From NCBI RefSeq assembly GCF_937926365.1, contig NZ_CALAOH010000190.1, positions 1-25,671 of the forward strand: a stretch of 25,671 nt of DNA, in the 5' to 3' direction. Under the pieces are notes generated by a model, which was not told where the DNA came from, did no database searches, and saw only the letters and a program-made list of their open reading frames with translations. Shown piece by piece: positions 1 through 9,413 of the stretch (position 1 is its first letter; each line of letters starts with the position of its first letter). This DNA comes from an uncultured Azohydromonas sp. (GTDB taxonomy: Bacteria; Pseudomonadota; Gammaproteobacteria; Burkholderiales; Burkholderiaceae_C). Position numbers and translations under genes: made by a program.

Positions 1-546
1 CTGTCTGCGGCGGCCAGCCCGGCCGCAGACTTCCCGCCCGGCGGCCTGGCGGCGCTGGCACGCTTCATCGAAACCAGCGTGCCGGAGGCCGAGCGCGCGC
101 GCGTGTCGGAAGTGCTGCTGCGCATCCTCAACGGCAGCCTGTTCGAGCTGGCCAACCTCAGCCGCGAGCGCGCCGGGCTGGCGCCGCTGGCACCCAACGA
201 GAAGACGCAGGCCTTCATGACGCAGGCCGTGGTCTCGCTCTCCGACAGCTTCTTCTATCCCGTGCCGGTGCTGCTGCAGCTGGAGGATTTCCGGCAGGTG
301 CAGGCCAGCGTGTTCCAGCTCGCGCGCGCGCCGGGCAAGAAGCTCGTCTACCTCGGCGCGATCCTGCTGATCCTGGGCGTGTTCGCCATGCTGTACGTGC
401 GGGAACGGCGGCTGTGGATCTGGGTCGAAGCGCAGGATCAGGGCTCGCGCATCACCACGGCCCTTTCCACCACGCGGCGCACGCTGGACGCCGACACCGA
501 ATTCGAGCTGCTCAAGAAGGCCATCCTGAAGGACGCTGCCGCATGA
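1..546 (+). CDS. resB: ResB-like cytochrome c biogenesis protein, C-terminal part (5' truncated by window edge)
   Basis: The reading frame is open from base 1 and ends at TGA 544-546, so only the last 181 residues are in the window. The GTG at 79 is internal, not a start. The visible part has a soluble periplasm-type region, then one hydrophobic helix (around nt 340-400, GAILLILGVFAMLYV), then a charged tail with a TTRRTLDADTEFELL segment typical of ResB C-termini. ResB and CcsB/ResC together form the System II haem lyase, which carries haem across the inner membrane and attaches it to CxxCH motifs of apocytochromes c. The stop codon overlaps the start of ccsB (ATGA), so the two are translationally coupled. 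The call rests on the tail pattern and the ccsB neighbour. Confidence 0.88.
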   Translation: MSAAASPAADFPPGGLAALARFIETSVPEAERARVSEVLLRILNGSLFELANLSRERAGLAPLAPNEKTQAFMTQAVVSLSDSFFYPVPVLLQLEDFRQVQASVFQLARAPGKKLVYLGAILLILGVFAMLYVRERRLWIWVEAQDQGSRITTALSTTRRTLDADTEFELLKKAILKDAAA

Positions 547-1904
547 ACACCGTCGCCTCTCCCACCAACACCACCACCTTCACGCTCGGCCGCAGCCACC
601 CGCTGGCCGGGCGCAGCCTCTACGACTGGCTGTTCGCCCTGCTGGCCGTCGCCGGCGCCGTGTTCGCCTTCTCGCGCTACGGCGACGCGATGGACGTGTA
701 CGAGAAAGGCATCCTCATCGGCAGCGTGCCGGCCGTCATCTGGATGGGCTGGTTCTGGGGCCCGCTGCGCACGCTGATGCTGGGCGTGACTGCGGTGACC
801 CTGCTGGCGATTTCCCTCTACTCGCGCACACCGGACGCCTTTGGCGCTGATCTGGCCGCCGGGGAAAAGGTATTCCTTTTGAAATATCTCCTCTCCAGCC
901 AGAGCGCGATCCTGTGGATGTCGGTGCTGTGCTTCATGAGCACGGTCTTCTACTGGATCGGCTTCGCCGCGCGCGGCCAGGACAACGTGGCGCAGCGCCT
1001 GGGCTCCAAGATCGCCTGGGCCGCGGTGTTCATGGCGCTGACGGGCACCATGGTGCGCTGGTGGGAGAGCCACCAGATCGGCGCGGGCATCGGCCACATC
1101 CCGGTGAGCAACCTCTACGAGGTGTTCGTGCTGTTCGTGTGGCTGACGGCGCTGTTCTACCTGTACTTCGAGCAGCACTACCGCACGCGCGCGCTGGGCG
1201 CCTTCGTGATGCTGGTGGTCAGCGCCGCGGTGGGCTTCCTGCTCTGGTACACGGTGGAGCGCGAGGCGCAGCAGATCCAGCCGCTGGTGCCGGCCCTGCA
1301 AAGCTGGTGGATGAAGCTGCACGTGCCAGCCAACTTCATCGGCTACGGCACCTTCGCGCTGTCGGCCATGGTGGCCTTCGCCTACCTGCTCAAGCAGCAG
1401 GCCACGGCCACGCGCGGGTGGCAGCTGGCACTGCTGGGGCTGCTGGGCCTGGTGCTGTGCTTCGAGCCGATCGTGTTCCGCCAGAGCGCGCAGAGCGCCA
1501 GCAGCAGCTTCTGGCTCGTGTACTTCGGCATCAGCACGCTGATCGTGGGCGGCATCCTGGCCGGGCGCCGCGCCATCGCCGAGAAGCTGCCGCCGCTGGA
1601 GCTGCTGGATGACCTCATGTACAAGGCCATCGCCGTCGGCTTCGCCTTCTTCACCATCGCCACCATCCTGGGCGCCTTCTGGGCCGCCGAGGCCTGGGGC
1701 GGCTACTGGAGCTGGGACCCGAAGGAGACCTGGGCGCTGATCGTGTGGCTCAACTACGCTGCCTGGCTGCACATGCGGCTCATGAAGGGCCTGCGCGGCA
1801 GCATGTCGGCCTGGTGGGCGCTGGCCGGGCTGGTGGTCACGACCTTCGCCTTCCTGGGCGTGAACATGTTCCTCTCCGGCCTGCACTCCTACGGCGAGCT
1901 GTGA
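543..1904 (+). CDS. ccsB: Cytochrome c biogenesis protein CcsB/ResC (haem lyase subunit)
   Basis: A 453-residue polytopic membrane protein. It carries the haem-handling WWD signature WGGYWSWDPKE at residues 385-395, a periplasmic-type histidine before it (H260, in KLHVPANFIGYG) and one after it (H448, in SGLHSYGEL), as expected for the CcsA/CcsB/ResC family. Together with ResB it forms the System II synthetase that ligates haem to apocytochrome c on the periplasmic side. The ATG at 543 is chosen because it overlaps the resB stop as ATGA and gives the usual family length. An in-frame start at 414 lies inside resB and would add an unrelated 43-residue extension. The gene is followed by a strong intrinsic terminator, which closes the resB-ccsB operon. 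Confidence 0.95.
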   Translation: MNTVASPTNTTTFTLGRSHPLAGRSLYDWLFALLAVAGAVFAFSRYGDAMDVYEKGILIGSVPAVIWMGWFWGPLRTLMLGVTAVTLLAISLYSRTPDAFGADLAAGEKVFLLKYLLSSQSAILWMSVLCFMSTVFYWIGFAARGQDNVAQRLGSKIAWAAVFMALTGTMVRWWESHQIGAGIGHIPVSNLYEVFVLFVWLTALFYLYFEQHYRTRALGAFVMLVVSAAVGFLLWYTVEREAQQIQPLVPALQSWWMKLHVPANFIGYGTFALSAMVAFAYLLKQQATATRGWQLALLGLLGLVLCFEPIVFRQSAQSASSSFWLVYFGISTLIVGGILAGRRAIAEKLPPLELLDDLMYKAIAVGFAFFTIATILGAFWAAEAWGGYWSWDPKETWALIVWLNYAAWLHMRLMKGLRGSMSAWWALAGLVVTTFAFLGVNMFLSGLHSYGEL

Positions 1905-1928
1905 GGCGGCACGCCCGGTGAACGAGAC

Positions 1929-1957
1929 ACGGCGCCCCGCGGGGCGCCGTTTTCTTT
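1929..1957 (+). terminator. Intrinsic terminator of the resB-ccsB operon
   Basis: A perfect 22-base palindrome (1929-1950, arms ACGGCGCCCC and GGGGCGCCGT about a central GC) runs into a T-rich tract (TTTTCTTT, 1950-1957). It starts 25 nt after the ccsB stop and sits before msrP, so it separates the two operons. Confidence 0.88.
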
Positions 1958-2085
1958 GGCCCTTGCGGGAAGCGATGGAGGGCCTCGTCCGTAAGCTTTA
2001 TCACGCCCAGATCACATTGCGGCGCATCCAGGAACTTCGCGCCGGCGTATCCGGTCAGCGAAGGGAACCAGCAAGAGGACTCGCC

Positions 2086-3078
2086 ATGCACCTGCTCAGG
2101 GACCGCGGTTTCATCCACCCCATTCCGTCCGAGATCACGCCGCAGGCGGTGTACGAGCAGCGCCGCCGCCTGCTCAAGACCCTGGCCGCCGGCGCCGCGG
2201 GCAGCGTGCTGGCGGCCTGGGCCGCGCGCGACGCCCGCGCCGCCTTCGCCGGACCGGGCAAGTTGCCCAAGCTCGCTGCAGCGCCCAGCGGCGTGGCCGG
2301 CGGCGCCACCATGGAGAAGGTGACGGACTACCAGGACGCCACCACCTACAACAACTTCTATGAGTTCGGCACCGACAAGTCCGACCCGGCGTCCAATGCC
2401 GGCAAGCTCAAGACGCGGCCGTGGACCGTGGCGGTCGAGGGCCATGTAGCCAAGCCGCAGGTCTTCGACATCGAGCAGTTGCTGAAACTGGCGCCGATGG
2501 AGGAGCGCATCTATCGCCTGCGCTGCGTGGAAGGCTGGTCGATGGTGATCCCGTGGATCGGCTTCTCGCTCTCCGAACTCATCAAGCGCGTGGAGCCCAC
2601 CGGCAACGCCAAGTACGTGGAGTTCGTGACCCTGGCCGATCCCAAGCAGATGCCCTTCGTCGGCTCGCGTGTGCTGGACTGGCCCTACGTGGAAGGCTTG
2701 CGCATGGACGAGGCCATGCACCCGCTGACGATGCTGGTCTTCGGCATGTACGGCGAGGTACTGCCGAACCAGAACGGCGCGCCCTTGCGCCTGGCCGTGC
2801 CTTGGAAGTACGGCTTCAAGTCCGGCAAGTCGATCGTGAAGATTCGCTTCGTGGAGCAGCAGCCGCGCACGGCCTGGGTGAAGTCCGCGGCGCAGGAATA
2901 CGGCTTCTATTCCAACGTGAACCCCACCGTGGACCACCCGCGCTGGAGCCAGGCCACGGAGCGGCGCATCGGCGAAGGCGGGCTGTTCGCCAAGAAGCGG
3001 CCCACGCTGATGTTCAACGGCTACGAGGCGCAGGTCGGCCAGCTCTACGCGGGCATGGACCTGAAGAAGAACTACTGA
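2086..3078 (+). CDS. msrP: Protein-methionine-sulfoxide reductase catalytic subunit MsrP (YedY)
   Basis: A 330-residue periplasmic molybdopterin enzyme of the sulfite oxidase fold. With MsrQ it reduces methionine sulfoxide in oxidised envelope proteins. The N-terminus carries a Tat-type signal: arginines at 26-28 (RRRLLKTL), then an Ala-rich hydrophobic stretch to about residue 55. C147 in YRLRCVEGWSM is the expected molybdenum ligand. Downstream blocks such as PWKYGFKSGKSIVKI match the family. The ATG at 2086 has AAGAGGA upstream and gives the normal Tat leader; an upstream in-frame GTG at 1918 would run the coding region through the terminator. msrQ follows 10 nt later. The RRR segment replaces the more usual SRRxFLK, but other Tat features are intact. 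Confidence 0.95.
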   Translation: MHLLRDRGFIHPIPSEITPQAVYEQRRRLLKTLAAGAAGSVLAAWAARDARAAFAGPGKLPKLAAAPSGVAGGATMEKVTDYQDATTYNNFYEFGTDKSDPASNAGKLKTRPWTVAVEGHVAKPQVFDIEQLLKLAPMEERIYRLRCVEGWSMVIPWIGFSLSELIKRVEPTGNAKYVEFVTLADPKQMPFVGSRVLDWPYVEGLRMDEAMHPLTMLVFGMYGEVLPNQNGAPLRLAVPWKYGFKSGKSIVKIRFVEQQPRTAWVKSAAQEYGFYSNVNPTVDHPRWSQATERRIGEGGLFAKKRPTLMFNGYEAQVGQLYAGMDLKKNY

Positions 3079-3088
3079 GGAACGGCCC

Positions 3089-3754
3089 GTGGCGAACCCC
3101 GCAATGGCCGCCCACGCGGCCCGCAAGAAACCATTGCTGCTGCACCCGTCCTGCAAGCCGGTGCTGTTCATGCTGTTGCTGCTGCCGCTGGCTTACCTGG
3201 TGATCGCGGCGGCCACCGACAGCCTGGGGGCGAACCCGGCCGAGGCGCTGATCCGCCGCAGCGGCGACTGGACCCTGCGCCTGCTGTGCGCCACGCTGGC
3301 CATCACGCCGCTGCGCGTGCTGTTGAAGCAACCGGCGCTGGCGCGCTTCCGCCGCATGCTGGGCGTGGCGACCTTCGGCTACGCGCTGCTGCATTTCGTC
3401 TGCTACGCCGTGCTGGACCAGGGGTTGGACCTGGCAGTGATCCTCAAGGACATCGCCAAGCGCCCCTTCATCCTGGTCGGCACCGCGGCGCTGCTGCTGA
3501 TGGCGCCGCTGGCGCTGACCTCCTTCAACCGCGCCATCAAGGCGCTGGGCGCGCCGCGATGGCAGCAGCTGCACCAGAGCATCTACGCCATCGCGCTGCT
3601 GGCGCTGCTGCACTTTTTCTGGATGAAGGCGGGGAAGAACGATTTCGGGGAGTGGTCGATCTACGCCGGCGTGATCGCCACGCTGTTGGGGTGGCGGGTG
3701 TGGGAGGCGCGGCGACGCGTGCTACCGGCCGCCGCGAGCTCCCTCAGCGGCTGA
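3089..3754 (+). CDS. msrQ: Haem-binding membrane subunit MsrQ (YedZ)
   Basis: A 221-residue integral membrane protein of the ferric reductase-like family. It takes electrons from the quinone pool or a flavin reductase and passes them to periplasmic MsrP. Several hydrophobic helices are visible, with candidate haem-ligand histidines in YALLHFVCY, WQQLHQSIYA and LALLHFFWM. The GTG start at 3089 is chosen because TGAGGA, overlapping the msrP stop, lies 7 nt upstream; the next ATG (3104) is too far from it. The msrPQ order and 10-nt spacing indicate one transcript. The 3' end overlaps the 3' end of the convergent uvrA by 11 nt. Confidence 0.93.
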   Translation: MANPAMAAHAARKKPLLLHPSCKPVLFMLLLLPLAYLVIAAATDSLGANPAEALIRRSGDWTLRLLCATLAITPLRVLLKQPALARFRRMLGVATFGYALLHFVCYAVLDQGLDLAVILKDIAKRPFILVGTAALLLMAPLALTSFNRAIKALGAPRWQQLHQSIYAIALLALLHFFWMKAGKNDFGEWSIYAGVIATLLGWRVWEARRRVLPAAASSLSG

Positions 3755-6700
3755 GCACCGGCCCCAGGGCCTTCCCCGTATGGCTCCCCGCCTTCACCAG
3801 CGCCTCCGGCGGCCCGGCCACCACCAGCTTGCCGCCGCCGCTGCCGCCTTCCGGGCCCAGGTCCAGCACCCAGTCGGCCTCGGCGATCAGGTCCAGGTCG
3901 TGCTCGATCACCACCACGCTGTGGCCACCGGCCACCAGCCGGTGCAGCACGTGGATCAGCCGCTCCACGTCCGCCATGTGCAGGCCCACCGTCGGCTCGT
4001 CCAGCACGTACAGCGTGTGCGGCGCCTTCTGACCGCGCCGGCCCACCTCGTCCCGCACCTTTGAAAGCTCCGTCACCAGCTTGATGCGCTGCGCTTCGCC
4101 GCCCGAGAGCGTCGGTGAGGGCTGGCCCAGCGTCAGGTAGCCCAGCCCCACGTCCTTGAGCAGCTGCAGCGGGTGCGCGATGCCCGGCATCGAGGCGAAG
4201 AATTCAACGGCCTCGTCCACCGCCATGTTCAGTACGTCGCCGATGCTCTTGCCGCGCCAGCTCACGGCCAGCGTCTCCGCGTTGAAGCGCTGCCCATGGC
4301 ACACGTCGCAGGGCAGCTTCACGTCCGGGAGAAAACTCATCTCGATGGTGCGCAGGCCCTGCCCTTCGCAGGCCGGGCAGCGGCCCTCGCCGGTGTTGAA
4401 GCTGAAGCGTCCCGGCCCGTAGCCGCGCGCCTTGGCTTCCAGCGTCTGCGAGAACAGCTTGCGGATCGCGTCCCAGAAGCCGATGTAGGTCGCGGGACAG
4501 GAGCGCGGCGTCTTGCCGATGGGCGTCTGGTCTACCTCCAGCACGCGGTCCACGTGCATCCAGCCCTCCACCGCCCCGCAGCCCGTCAGCACCACGTTCT
4601 TGCCACGCGACGCCACCAGCGCCTGCACGTTGGCCAGCAGCACGTCGCGCGCGAGCGTGCTCTTGCCCGATCCCGACACGCCCGTCACCGCCACCAGGCG
4701 GCGCAGCGGCACGCCCACGTCCACCTTCTGCAGGTTGTGCAGGTCGGCCTTGCGCACGCGCAGCCACTGCACGCTGTCGTCCACCGGGCGCCGCGCCTCG
4801 ATCGGATGCTTCAGCGGCGCCGCCAGGAAGCGCCCGGTGACGGAGTCCGGCTGCGCCGCCAGCTCCTCGGCCGTGCCTTGCGCCACCACCTGCCCGCCAC
4901 GCCGCCCGGCGCCGGGGCCCATGTCGATGATGTGGTCCGCGCGGCGGATGGTGTCCTCGTCGTGCTCCACCACCACCAGCGTGTTGCCGCGGCTGCCCAG
5001 CTCCTGCAGGGCGTCCAGCAGGATGCCGTTGTCGCGCGGGTGCAGCCCGATGGTGGGCTCGTCCAGCACGTAGCACACGCCCTGCAGGTTGCTGCCCAGC
5101 TGCGCCGCCAGGCGGATGCGCTGCGCCTCGCCGCCGGAGAGCGTGGGTGCGGCGCGGTCCAGCGTCAGGTAGCCCAGGCCCACCGCCTCCAGGAATTTCA
5201 GCCGGCTGGCGATCTCGACCACCACGTCGCGCGCGATGCCCGCCTCGCGCCCTTGCAGCCGCAGCCCATCGACCCACTCGCGCGCCTGCTGCACCGACCA
5301 CGACGCCACCTCGCTGATGGGCCGCTCGTCGAACTGCACCGCCAGCGACACCGGGTTCAGCCGCGCGCCATGGCAGGCCGGGCAGGCGCGGTCGGCCAGG
5401 CCCTCGGCCTCCGCCTCCTCCGACGGGAAGGACTGCTCGCGCCCGCGGTTGTCGTCCTCGCGCACCGAGTCGTCATAGACCTTGCGCTGCTCGCGCGTGA
5501 GCGCCAGCCCGGTGCCCACGCACTCCTCGCACCAGCCGTGCTTGCTGTTGTAGGAGAACATGCGCGGGTCCAGCTCGGGGTAGCTCGTGCCGCAGGTCGG
5601 ACAGGCGCGCTTGGTCGAGAACACTTTCACCTTGCACAGCCCGGCCGTGGGCTGGCCGCAGGCCATGGCGTCGCGCAGGCCGTCCAGCGGGTGCAGCAGG
5701 TGCATCACGCCCTTGCCGTGCTCCAGGGCCTTGTGCAGCAGCTCGCGCAGGCGCGCCTCGTTCGCCGGCGTGACGACGATGTCGCCCACCGGCAGCTCCA
5801 CGGTGTGCTCCTTGAACCGGTCCAGGCGCGGGAAGGGCTGAACCGGCACGAACTCGCCGTCCACGCGCAGGTGCGTGTGGCCGCGCGCCAGGGCCCACTT
5901 GGCGAGGTCCGTGTACAGGCCCTTGCGGTTGACCACCAGCGGCGCCAGCAGCCCGACGTGCTGATTCCGGTGCTCGCGCAGCAGCTGCGCGGCGATGCTC
6001 TCGGCGCTCTGCGGCATCACCGGCGTGCCGTCGTGGATGCAGCGCTGCAGCCCCAGCTTCACCCACAGCAGGCGCAGGAAGTGCCAGACCTCGGTGGTGG
6101 TGGCCACCGTGCTCTTGCGGCCGCCGCGCGAGAGGCGCTGCTCGATGGCGACGGTCGGCGGAATGCCGTAGACCGCATCCACCTCCGGCCGCCCCGCCGG
6201 CTGCACGATCGAGCGCGCGTAGGCGTTGAGCGATTCCAGGTAGCGCCGCTGTCCCTCGTTGAACAGGATGTCGAAGGCCAGCGTGCTCTTGCCCGAGCCC
6301 GAGACGCCGGTGATGACGCTGAAGCGCCCGTGCGGGATCGCCACGTCCACCGCCTTGAGGTTGTGCTCGCGCGCGTTGACGATGCGGATCGCCTCCGCCG
6401 GCGGCGCCGCGCGCCGCGCCTGGACCAGCGCCTGCAGCGGCGTGCCCTCCTCCACCGCGCCGTCGAGGCCCAGGGCGCGCTCGTAGGCGCGCAGCGCGCG
6501 GCCGGTGTGCGAGTCCGGATGCTGCTTGATGTCCTCCGGCGTGCACGCCGCCACCAGCTGCCCGCCATCCTCGCCGCCCTCGGGGCCCAGGTCGATGAGC
6601 CAGTCCGCGGCGCGGATCACGTCCAGGTTGTGCTCGATGACGATCAGCGAGTGTCCCGCCTCCAGCAGCTTGCGCAGCGCGCGCATCAGCCGCGCGATGT

Positions 6701-9413
6701 CCTCGAAGTGCAGCCCGGTGGTGGGCTCGTCGAAGAGGAACAGCGTGCCCTTCTTCGCCAGCGACTGCTTGCTCTTGGACGCCGACTGCGCCGCCTCGGC
6801 CAGGAAGCCCGCCAGCTTCAAGCGCTGCGCCTCGCCGCCGGAGAGCGTGGGCACGGGCTGGCCCAGGCGCAGGTAGTCCAGGCCCACGTCCACGATGGGC
6901 TGCAGCGCGCGCGCCACCTCGCGGTCGCCGCGGAAGCGCTGCAGCGCCTCGCTCACCGTGAGCTCCAGCACGTCGGCGATGCTCAGTTCGCCGCCCTCCA
7001 CCTCCGCCGGCAGCCGGCGCTCGATCCTCACGTCCAGGATTTCGTTGCGGTAGCGACGGCCTTCGCAGTCCGGGCAGCGCAGGTACACGTCCGACAGGAA
7101 CTGCATCTCCACGTGCTCGAAGCCCGAGCCGCCGCAGGTCGGGCAGCGCCCGTCGCCGGCGTTGAAGCTGAACATGCCCGCGCCGTAGCCGCGCTCGCGC
7201 GCCAGCGGCGCCTCGGCAAAGAGTCTTCGGATCTCGTCGAAGGCGCCGACGTAGCTGGCCGGGTTCGAGCGCGCGGTCTTGCCGATGGGGCTCTGGTCCA
7301 CGAACACCGCGTCGGCCAGCATGTCCGCGCCCAGCAGCCGGTCATGGGCGCCGGGTGTTTCGGTCGCCTTGCCAAAGTGCCGCGCCAGCGCGGGATACAG
7401 CACGTCCTGCATCAGCGTGCTCTTGCCCGAGCCCGAGACGCCGGTGACCACCACCAGGCGCTGCAGCGGGAACTCGACCGTCACGCCCTTGAGGTTGTGC
7501 TCCTTCGCCCCTTCCAGGATCAGCCGCGGCGTGCTGTCGCTGACGAAACGCTTGATGCTGCCGCCCACGTGCTTGCGCGCGCCCAGGTATGCGCCGGTGA
7601 GCGTGTCGGCCTGGCGCGCGGCATCGGGCGTGCCGTCGAAGACGATGCTGCCGCCGCGCTCGCCCGGGCCCGGGCCCATGTCGATGAGGCGATCGGCCGC
7701 CAGCATCACCGCCGGGTCGTGCTCCACCACCACCAGCGTGTTGCCCGCGTCGCGCAGGCGCTGCATGGCCAACACGATGCGGTCCATGTCGCGCGGGTGC
7801 AGCCCGATGCTGGGCTCGTCCAGCACGAACAGCGTGTTCACGAGCGAGGTGCCCAGCGCCGTGGTCAGGTTGATGCGCTGCACCTCGCCGCCGGACAACG
7901 ACCGGCTCTGGCGGTCCAGCGTCAGGTAGCCCAGGCCCACGTCGCACAGGTAGCGCAGCCGTGTACGCACCTCGTCGAACAGCAGTTCCATCGCCGCCTG
8001 CTCGGCCTGCGGCTTGTCCGCCACCGCGGCTTCCAGGCTGTCGAAGAAGTTTCTCAACCGCTGCAGCGAAAGCTGCATCAGGTCGTGCAGGTGCAGCCCC
8101 GGCAAGGCCTCCAGTTGCTCGCGCGTCCAGTCCACGCCGGCCGGCATGAAACGCTTCTCGGGCGGCAGCACCGCGTCGGCCTGCTCCTTGGTGCCGATGC
8201 GCCACAGCAGCGCCTCGGTCTTGAGCCGCGCGCCGCGGCAGGTGGGGCACTCGGTGTAGCTGCGGTACTTGGACAGCAGCACCCGGATGTGCATCTTGTA
8301 GGCCTTGCTCTCCAGGTAGTCGAAGAAGCGGCGCACGCCGTACCACTGCTTGTTCCAGTTGCCGCTCCAGTGCGGCGAGCCGTCCAGCACCCAGTCCTTC
8401 TGCGCCTGGGTGAGCTGCGACCAGGCCGTGTCGCGCGGGATGCCGGCCTCGCCGGCGTACTTCAGCAGGTCGTCCTGGCACTCCTTCCAGGCGGGCGTCT
8501 GCATGGGCTTGACGGCGCCGCCGCGCAGCGTCTTGCGCTCGTCGGGAATCACCAGCCCCATGTCCACGCCGATCACGCGCCCGAAGCCTTTGCACGTCTC
8601 GCAGGCGCCGAAGGGCGAGTTGAAGGAGAAGAGCGAGGGCTGCGGCTGCGCGTAGCGGATGTCGCTCTCGGGGCAGTGCAGGCCGGTGGAGAACTTCCAG
8701 ATCTCCTCGCCCTCGTCCCGCAGCACGTAGACGTTGAGCCGCCCACTGCCGCGCTTGAGGCCCAGTTCGATGGCCTCCATCGCGCGCACCTGCTCCACGT
8801 TGCCCATGCGGAAGCGGTCCGCCACCACGTCCAGCAGCTTCCTTTCCCCGACGGTGCGCTCGGCCTGCACGCGCGTGAAGCCGCTGGCGGCGAGCCATTG
8901 CTCGACTTCCTCGGCGGTGGTGTTGGCCGGCAGCTCCACCGGGAAAGTCAGCGCCAGGCGCGGGTCGCCGCTGAGGGCGGCGCGGCGCTGCATCTCGGTG
9001 TAGATCGATTCCGGCGTGTCGTGCCGCACCGGCAGCGCGGTCTTGCGGTCGAACAGGTCGGCCGCGCGGGCGAACAGCAGCTTCAGGTGGTCGTTGAGCT
9101 CGGTCATCGTCCCGACCGTGGAGCGGCTGGTGCGCACCGGGTTGGTCTGGTCGATGGCGATGGCCGGGGGCACGCCCTCGACGCGGTCCACCGCGGGGCG
9201 GTCCATGCGGTCGAGGAACTGGCGCGCGTAGGCGCTGAAGGTCTCCACGTAGCGGCGCTGGCCTTCGGCGTAGAGGGTGTCGAACACCAGGCTGGACTTG
9301 CCCGAGCCGCTGGGGCCGGTGACCACCGTCATCTCGCCGGTGCGGATGTCCAGATCCAGGTTCTTGAGGTTGTGCTGGCGCGCGCCGCGAATGCGGATGA
9401 CTCCGGAGCTCAT
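3744..9413 (-). CDS. uvrA: Double-length excinuclease ABC subunit UvrA (two tandem UvrA units, four ABC domains)
   Basis: 1889 residues, about twice the usual 940. UvrA is the damage-recognition ATPase of nucleotide excision repair and normally acts as a dimer with UvrB. Four Walker A motifs (about residues 33-40, 661, 1039, 1581) each pair with an LSGGE signature (about 507, 858, 1424, 1768) and a DEP[ST]xGLH Walker B (about 533, 898, 1449, 1808). Unit 1 is about 1-990 and unit 2 about 1010-1889, joined by an Ala/Glu-rich linker. CxxC zinc modules occur near 757, 1271/1296 and 1678. In unit 1 the first zinc module reads HCPESD instead of CPxC (about 247) although its partner CETC (about 269) remains. 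The ATG at 9413 matches the normal UvrA N-terminus (IRIRGARQHNLKN); no clear Shine-Dalgarno precedes it. This may be an accessory UvrA rather than the cell's main one. Confidence 0.95.
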   Translation of the reverse strand: MSSGVIRIRGARQHNLKNLDLDIRTGEMTVVTGPSGSGKSSLVFDTLYAEGQRRYVETFSAYARQFLDRMDRPAVDRVEGVPPAIAIDQTNPVRTSRSTVGTMTELNDHLKLLFARAADLFDRKTALPVRHDTPESIYTEMQRRAALSGDPRLALTFPVELPANTTAEEVEQWLAASGFTRVQAERTVGERKLLDVVADRFRMGNVEQVRAMEAIELGLKRGSGRLNVYVLRDEGEEIWKFSTGLHCPESDIRYAQPQPSLFSFNSPFGACETCKGFGRVIGVDMGLVIPDERKTLRGGAVKPMQTPAWKECQDDLLKYAGEAGIPRDTAWSQLTQAQKDWVLDGSPHWSGNWNKQWYGVRRFFDYLESKAYKMHIRVLLSKYRSYTECPTCRGARLKTEALLWRIGTKEQADAVLPPEKRFMPAGVDWTREQLEALPGLHLHDLMQLSLQRLRNFFDSLEAAVADKPQAEQAAMELLFDEVRTRLRYLCDVGLGYLTLDRQSRSLSGGEVQRINLTTALGTSLVNTLFVLDEPSIGLHPRDMDRIVLAMQRLRDAGNTLVVVEHDPAVMLAADRLIDMGPGPGERGGSIVFDGTPDAARQADTLTGAYLGARKHVGGSIKRFVSDSTPRLILEGAKEHNLKGVTVEFPLQRLVVVTGVSGSGKSTLMQDVLYPALARHFGKATETPGAHDRLLGADMLADAVFVDQSPIGKTARSNPASYVGAFDEIRRLFAEAPLARERGYGAGMFSFNAGDGRCPTCGGSGFEHVEMQFLSDVYLRCPDCEGRRYRNEILDVRIERRLPAEVEGGELSIADVLELTVSEALQRFRGDREVARALQPIVDVGLDYLRLGQPVPTLSGGEAQRLKLAGFLAEAAQSASKSKQSLAKKGTLFLFDEPTTGLHFEDIARLMRALRKLLEAGHSLIVIEHNLDVIRAADWLIDLGPEGGEDGGQLVAACTPEDIKQHPDSHTGRALRAYERALGLDGAVEEGTPLQALVQARRAAPPAEAIRIVNAREHNLKAVDVAIPHGRFSVITGVSGSGKSTLAFDILFNEGQRRYLESLNAYARSIVQPAGRPEVDAVYGIPPTVAIEQRLSRGGRKSTVATTTEVWHFLRLLWVKLGLQRCIHDGTPVMPQSAESIAAQLLREHRNQHVGLLAPLVVNRKGLYTDLAKWALARGHTHLRVDGEFVPVQPFPRLDRFKEHTVELPVGDIVVTPANEARLRELLHKALEHGKGVMHLLHPLDGLRDAMACGQPTAGLCKVKVFSTKRACPTCGTSYPELDPRMFSYNSKHGWCEECVGTGLALTREQRKVYDDSVREDDNRGREQSFPSEEAEAEGLADRACPACHGARLNPVSLAVQFDERPISEVASWSVQQAREWVDGLRLQGREAGIARDVVVEIASRLKFLEAVGLGYLTLDRAAPTLSGGEAQRIRLAAQLGSNLQGVCYVLDEPTIGLHPRDNGILLDALQELGSRGNTLVVVEHDEDTIRRADHIIDMGPGAGRRGGQVVAQGTAEELAAQPDSVTGRFLAAPLKHPIEARRPVDDSVQWLRVRKADLHNLQKVDVGVPLRRLVAVTGVSGSGKSTLARDVLLANVQALVASRGKNVVLTGCGAVEGWMHVDRVLEVDQTPIGKTPRSCPATYIGFWDAIRKLFSQTLEAKARGYGPGRFSFNTGEGRCPACEGQGLRTIEMSFLPDVKLPCDVCHGQRFNAETLAVSWRGKSIGDVLNMAVDEAVEFFASMPGIAHPLQLLKDVGLGYLTLGQPSPTLSGGEAQRIKLVTELSKVRDEVGRRGQKAPHTLYVLDEPTVGLHMADVERLIHVLHRLVAGGHSVVVIEHDLDLIAEADWVLDLGPEGGSGGGKLVVAGPPEALVKAGSHTGKALGPVLSR

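Noticed and set aside
438..1886. Long open frame on the minus strand opposite ccsB
   Set aside because: Its translation is His/Gln/Ala-rich and featureless; the plus strand encodes a clear WWD-motif haem lyase protein.
1918..2085. N-terminal extension of MsrP from a GTG at 1918
   Set aside because: It would translate through the intrinsic terminator at 1929-1957 and bury the Tat signal; ATG 2086 has a ribosome binding site.
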